Of a stretch of 7,952 nt of DNA, positions 4,681-7,952 are shown in pieces. Location: positions 1 to 7,952 of the forward strand of contig JAFLCF010000191.1 of NCBI GenBank assembly GCA_017303735.1, in the 5' to 3' direction. The first letter of the stretch is position 1; each line of letters begins with the position of its first letter. The position numbers and the translations under genes were made by a program. Source of the stretch: Anaerolineae bacterium. GTDB taxonomy: Bacteria; Chloroflexota; Anaerolineae; Anaerolineales; Villigracilaceae. The notes under the pieces are model-generated. The model had not been told where the DNA came from. It saw only the letters and a list, made by a program, of their open reading frames with translations, and did no database searches.

Positions 4681-7600
4681 CGGGACGATCCACATTCCCG
4701 CCCTGATTGACGCCAATGACCGTGCCTTCCTTCGCATACGCCAACTGCACGTATGCCTGACCAGTAATGAAGCGTGCGCTGTCGATGGCGCAGGAGGTCA
4801 CGAAGCCAATGCGTTTTCCGTCGGCACTGACCACCGGGTCACCGTTGTGCGCCATGCGCGTGCGCTGTTCGTCGAAGGTGAAACGCACGACCACGCCCTT
4901 GCGTTCTTTCTCACGCGCCACAAAGGCATCGCGACCGATGAACCACGGCTTGTAGGTCTTCACATACGAACCAAAGCCACCTTCGGCAACGCCGAGGTCA
5001 CGCATGAGGGTACCCGAAAAGTCGCGCTGTTCCATGTATTCCCAGCCAAAGCCATCGCCTTTGCCGGAACCTAATCCCATCTCATGACCATACAACGGCA
5101 GACCCGCTTCGGTGCGGAGCGAGTCACGCGCACCCAAACCGATGGGCTTCACGCCGAAGGGCTCACCTGCTTTCAACACGCCATTCCAAAATGCCACGGC
5201 GCTATCGGGGTGAACGAATAACTCAAACGCCATCTTCTCGCCGGTGTACCCCGTGCGCGAAACGATCAGGTCAAAGCCGCCCACGTTCGCATCACATAAT
5301 TCAGTGCGCTTTAATTTCATAATGCGCGCGCGTGTCTCATCGTCCACGCCCATCGCCAACAAAATATCGCGAGACTTCGGTCCCTGCAAAGCAATGTCCA
5401 CGCGCATGTCGTTGCCAGATTTCGGGTCGCGCAAATTGCGGATCTCCGCGTTGTAACCGTACGTCCGCGCCCACGGACGAGCGTTATCAATCTTCACTTT
5501 GCCATCGCGCACACTTTCCAACCAGGTGCGGTCCTTGTCATCGTTCGACGCGTTAACCACCACCAGGAAGTTATCAAATCCGCGGCGGTAGACCAACGTA
5601 TCGTCGATCACATCGCCATCGGGCGTGAGGAAGTGGGTGTACAAACTTTCACCCGGCATCAAACCTCCGCAGTCATTGCCGCAGACCGTGTCGAGGAAAG
5701 AGGCGGCATCCGCACCGCGCACGTCATAGGCGCCCATGTGGCTCACGTCAAACAAACCCGCTGCCTGCCGCGTCGCCAAATGTTCCTCAAAGATAGACGT
5801 GTACACCACCGGCATTTCCCAACCTGCAAAGGGGACCATTCTGCCGCCGAGGTCTCTATGAGTTTGATTCAACGCTGTTTTCTTCAGCTCCCCTTCGACC
5901 TCATTCCACACGAAGGGCGGCAGCGCCTCTTCCTTAACGTTTGAGCTGACGCCTACAAACCAAGGCTTGACCTCACTCTGAAGCGGCGGATTTGTAGCGG
6001 CGAGTTTCGCCTTCACTTCACTCACCACGAACGGACCCGGCACACGTTTGGTGCTGAAATCTTTCGAGCCATCTAAATTGAACGAAGTGTATCCATCCGA
6101 AAGATCGCGCAACCATGTGCCCACAGTCGCAGCATCTTTCACCGGCACAGATAACTGATAAGTAGTGTTATCCACGTTCTTCAACAAACCTTTGACAACA
6201 CCCTTCGGAGTCGCAATCGAAGTGACCTGCGTCTTACCCTTCTTCAAGGCAGAGAGGTCAGACGAAGCGACATAATCCAACACCTGGCGAATGCGTTGAC
6301 CGCTGAGTTCATACACGCCGGTGGTGGCTTTGTCGTCAATGTAATAGAAATGCGGGTAACCGGTCTTGGTCGGCTTGAAGTCGATACCTGCGCCCATCGC
6401 CAGTTTGCGGATCTTCAACTTGGCATCGTTGAATACTTTGAAGTCCACTTTTGCGCGGCGCTGCTTGCCCTTGCGGACGGTGTCCACTGCATGAGGCGCA
6501 CAAGCCAACAACACATCGGCAATGATGTCTGCCAGTTGGCGCGACTGTTTCTCGTTGAATCCTCGCTGGGTGATCCACGGCGTACCGAGGCGAATACCCG
6601 AAGGCGCCGCCGCGCTCTTATCACCCGGAATGGTGTTGCGATTGACGACCACACCGATGATATCAAGAATACGCGCCGCCTGATCGCCACTTAACTTCGT
6701 TCCATCTTCACCCACGACAGACGAGCAATCCACGTTCAGCATGTGACAGTTCGTACCGCCAAACGGCACGCGCAGTCCGCGCTTGGTGAATTGGTCCGCC
6801 ATTGCCACGGCGTTCTTGATGGTCTGGTCTTGCAGTTTCTTGAACTGCTTGGTCTGTGCCAGTTTGAAAGTTAATGCCAAACCTGCAAAGACGTTCACGT
6901 GAGGTCCGCCCTGTTCACCAGGGAAGACGGCTTTATCGATCTTCTTGGCGATGTCGGCTTTGGTGGTCATCAACACCGCCCCGCGTGGACCGTCGAGAGA
7001 TTTATGAGTCGTAGACATCACGATATCGGCAATGCCAATCGGCGAAGGCACAACACCCGCCGCCACAAGACCACCAATGTGGGAGATGTCGGTCAGTAAA
7101 TACGCGCCCACTTCATCGGCGATCTCGCGGAACTTCTTCCAATCGGGCACCCATGAATAAGACGAGTAACCAGCGATTAATAATTTCGGTTTGTTTTCCA
7201 ACGCGAGCTGACGAATGGCTTCGTAATCGAGCTTCTCATTGGCGTCCACGCCGTAATGCACCGCCTTGAACCACTTACCACTACGGTTGACGGGCGAGCC
7301 ATGCGAAAGATGCCCGCCATGCAGCAGGTCGAGTCCCATGACGGTATCACCGATGTTCAACAAGGCTTGATAGACCGCATTGTTGGCAGGTCCGCCCGAG
7401 AGCGCCTGCACGTTGACGTAAATATCATTGGCAGTAAATCCGTTTGCAGCAAAAGCCTGCGCGGCGCGTTTGCGGGCGAGCGCTTCCACGGCGTTGGCAT
7501 ATTCCACGCCTTTGTAATAGCGCGGGTCACCGTTGCGGCGATAATCGGCAAGCCTCATCGGGTGATCGAGAATTTCATCCTCGGTCATCCAGCGCGATTC

Positions 7601-7792
7601 TTCGCTGGGGTAACCTTCGGCGTAAATGTTCTGAAAGGCAGACATCAACGCTTCACGCACTGCCATTGGCGCAGTCGATTCGCTGGGAATCATGATGAGC
7701 TTGCGATACTGTCGCTCCGCTTCGAGCTGGGTCAATTCGTAAATATCTTTGTCCAATTTTTCGAGCGAACCACGAAATAAATAATCGGTCAT
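4640..7792 (-). CDS. glyA-gcvT: Fused serine hydroxymethyltransferase / aminomethyltransferase (GlyA-GcvT)
   Basis: This 1050-residue cytoplasmic enzyme has two folate-dependent parts. Residues 1 to about 440 are serine hydroxymethyltransferase (serine + THF to glycine + methylene-THF). Visible marks are PSES (36-39), YAEGYP (57-62), HGGHLSHGS (158-166), TDISH (234-238), the PLP lysine K264 in STTHKSLDGPRG, and R401 in SGIRLGTP. Residues about 640-1050 are the glycine-cleavage T protein, which takes the aminomethyl group from lipoyl-H protein to THF. Marks are GLFDVSHMG (679-687), the DGDVIDDT region (725-732), SRTGYTGE (845-852), GLGARDSLRTEAGLPLYGHEM (885-905) and KPWFIGRDAF (948-957). Two oddities are an insert at about 63-90 between YAEGYP and RYYKG, and a linker (485-620) resembling a decayed GcvT piece. 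AGGAG lies seven bases before the ATG. Base composition is normal and the reading frame is intact. Confidence 0.95.
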   Translation of the reverse strand: MTDYLFRGSLEKLDKDIYELTQLEAERQYRKLIMIPSESTAPMAVREALMSAFQNIYAEGYPSEESRWMTEDEILDHPMRLADYRRNGDPRYYKGVEYANAVEALARKRAAQAFAANGFTANDIYVNVQALSGGPANNAVYQALLNIGDTVMGLDLLHGGHLSHGSPVNRSGKWFKAVHYGVDANEKLDYEAIRQLALENKPKLLIAGYSSYSWVPDWKKFREIADEVGAYLLTDISHIGGLVAAGVVPSPIGIADIVMSTTHKSLDGPRGAVLMTTKADIAKKIDKAVFPGEQGGPHVNVFAGLALTFKLAQTKQFKKLQDQTIKNAVAMADQFTKRGLRVPFGGTNCHMLNVDCSSVVGEDGTKLSGDQAARILDIIGVVVNRNTIPGDKSAAAPSGIRLGTPWITQRGFNEKQSRQLADIIADVLLACAPHAVDTVRKGKQRRAKVDFKVFNDAKLKIRKLAMGAGIDFKPTKTGYPHFYYIDDKATTGVYELSGQRIRQVLDYVASSDLSALKKGKTQVTSIATPKGVVKGLLKNVDNTTYQLSVPVKDAATVGTWLRDLSDGYTSFNLDGSKDFSTKRVPGPFVVSEVKAKLAATNPPLQSEVKPWFVGVSSNVKEEALPPFVWNEVEGELKKTALNQTHRDLGGRMVPFAGWEMPVVYTSIFEEHLATRQAAGLFDVSHMGAYDVRGADAASFLDTVCGNDCGGLMPGESLYTHFLTPDGDVIDDTLVYRRGFDNFLVVVNASNDDKDRTWLESVRDGKVKIDNARPWARTYGYNAEIRNLRDPKSGNDMRVDIALQGPKSRDILLAMGVDDETRARIMKLKRTELCDANVGGFDLIVSRTGYTGEKMAFELFVHPDSAVAFWNGVLKAGEPFGVKPIGLGARDSLRTEAGLPLYGHEMGLGSGKGDGFGWEYMEQRDFSGTLMRDLGVAEGGFGSYVKTYKPWFIGRDAFVAREKERKGVVVRFTFDEQRTRMAHNGDPVVSADGKRIGFVTSCAIDSARFITGQAYVQLAYAKEGTVIGVNQGGNVDRPAGLAKVVSRFAKL

Positions 7793-7897
7793 GCTGTATC
7801 TCCTGTTGGGGGAAAAGTATCAGAGCAAGAAAAGGCTTGATGAAGCTGTATCAACTTCCAGTTAAGCAAGAAGCGAAGCGTTTTATCCTACGGTTGA

Positions 7898-7926
7898 ATT
7901 GTAGAACCATCAAGGGCAAGGGTCAA
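7898..7926 (-). promoter_or_regulatory. Sigma-70-type promoter of glyA-gcvT
   Basis: On the minus strand TTGACC (7926-7921) and TACAAT (7903-7898) are separated by exactly 17 bases, each one mismatch from consensus. The start point would be near 7890, giving a leader of about 100 bases up to the ATG at 7792. I looked for a glycine riboswitch or T-box in that leader and saw neither. Only a small TTGAT/ATCAA hairpin is present around 7840, and AGGAG at 7804-7800 is the ribosome binding site. Confidence 0.65.
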
Positions 7927-7943
7927 GTGGAAAAGTATAAATA

Positions 7944-7951
7944 AAAGGAGG
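7944..7951 (+). promoter_or_regulatory. Strong Shine-Dalgarno sequence for a gene starting beyond the right edge
   Basis: AAAGGAGG on the plus strand is a near-perfect anti-SD match, one base from the end of the window. It suggests a divergently transcribed gene whose start codon lies just outside. TATAAA at 7936-7941 is too close to serve as its -10, so its promoter would overlap that of glyA-gcvT. Confidence 0.35.
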
Positions 7952-7952
7952 C

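Noticed and set aside
4767..7780. Several 60-174-codon open frames on the plus strand and in other minus frames within the fusion gene
   Set aside because: They are shadows of the intact 1050-codon gene and have composition typical of antisense frames in GC-rich coding DNA.
7793..7890. Glycine riboswitch in the glyA-gcvT leader
   Set aside because: The leader is about 100 bases and shows none of the conserved glycine aptamer segments; only small weak hairpins are visible.

Overview
The window looks like a piece of a bacterial chromosome, most likely from Chloroflexota (Anaerolineae-like). That placement rests on the fused serine hydroxymethyltransferase / glycine-cleavage T-protein gene, which I associate with that group, and on the style of GC-rich intergenic hairpin repeats. 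Both are recollection rather than a search, so the taxonomy is tentative.

Layout. (1) 1-134, minus strand: the first 44 codons of a gene that leaves the window to the left, starting with a hydrophobic N-terminus. (2) 135-593: a gene-free stretch rich in repeats: a roughly 104-bp GC-rich inverted-repeat element, a perfect 9-bp-arm palindrome, and three 41-bp tandem units. (3) 594-2362, plus strand: three AT-rich genes for membrane proteins of unknown function, the first two overlapping by 8 bp. A strong symmetric hairpin (2371-2409) follows. (4) 2419-4638: an AT-rich, minus-strand two-gene cassette. The first gene (3538-4554) encodes a DGQHR/DUF262-like protein with a DGIQR motif. The second (2616-3515) encodes a protein with an R-N-x3-H motif typical of HEPN ribonucleases. 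(5) 4640-7792, minus strand: the 1050-residue GlyA-GcvT fusion, with a good sigma-70-type promoter about 100 bp upstream. A strong Shine-Dalgarno sequence on the plus strand at the right edge suggests a divergent gene just outside.

The most interesting observation is that the DGQHR/HEPN cassette lies between two copies of the 3' end of the glyA-gcvT gene. The functional copy is at 4639-4680. A second 42-bp copy at 2419-2460 (38/42 identical) keeps the reading frame and stop codon, and three of its four differences are synonymous. This second copy sits next to the 2371-2409 hairpin, where the gene's original terminator would be expected. The simplest reading is a 2.2-kb accessory island inserted at the 3' end of a housekeeping gene, with the gene end duplicated and the reading frame restored. 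No integrase or transposase is visible. The cargo is a compact pair, a probable nucleotide- or DNA-sensing partner plus a probable HEPN RNase, with an inverted repeat (4578-4616) just upstream that could be an operator. This makes it a candidate two-gene defence or toxin-antitoxin-like system.

The fusion enzyme would couple serine/glycine interconversion with the glycine cleavage T reaction, both using tetrahydrofolate. Its inter-domain segment (residues about 485-620) appears to be a degenerate extra copy of parts of the GcvT domain.
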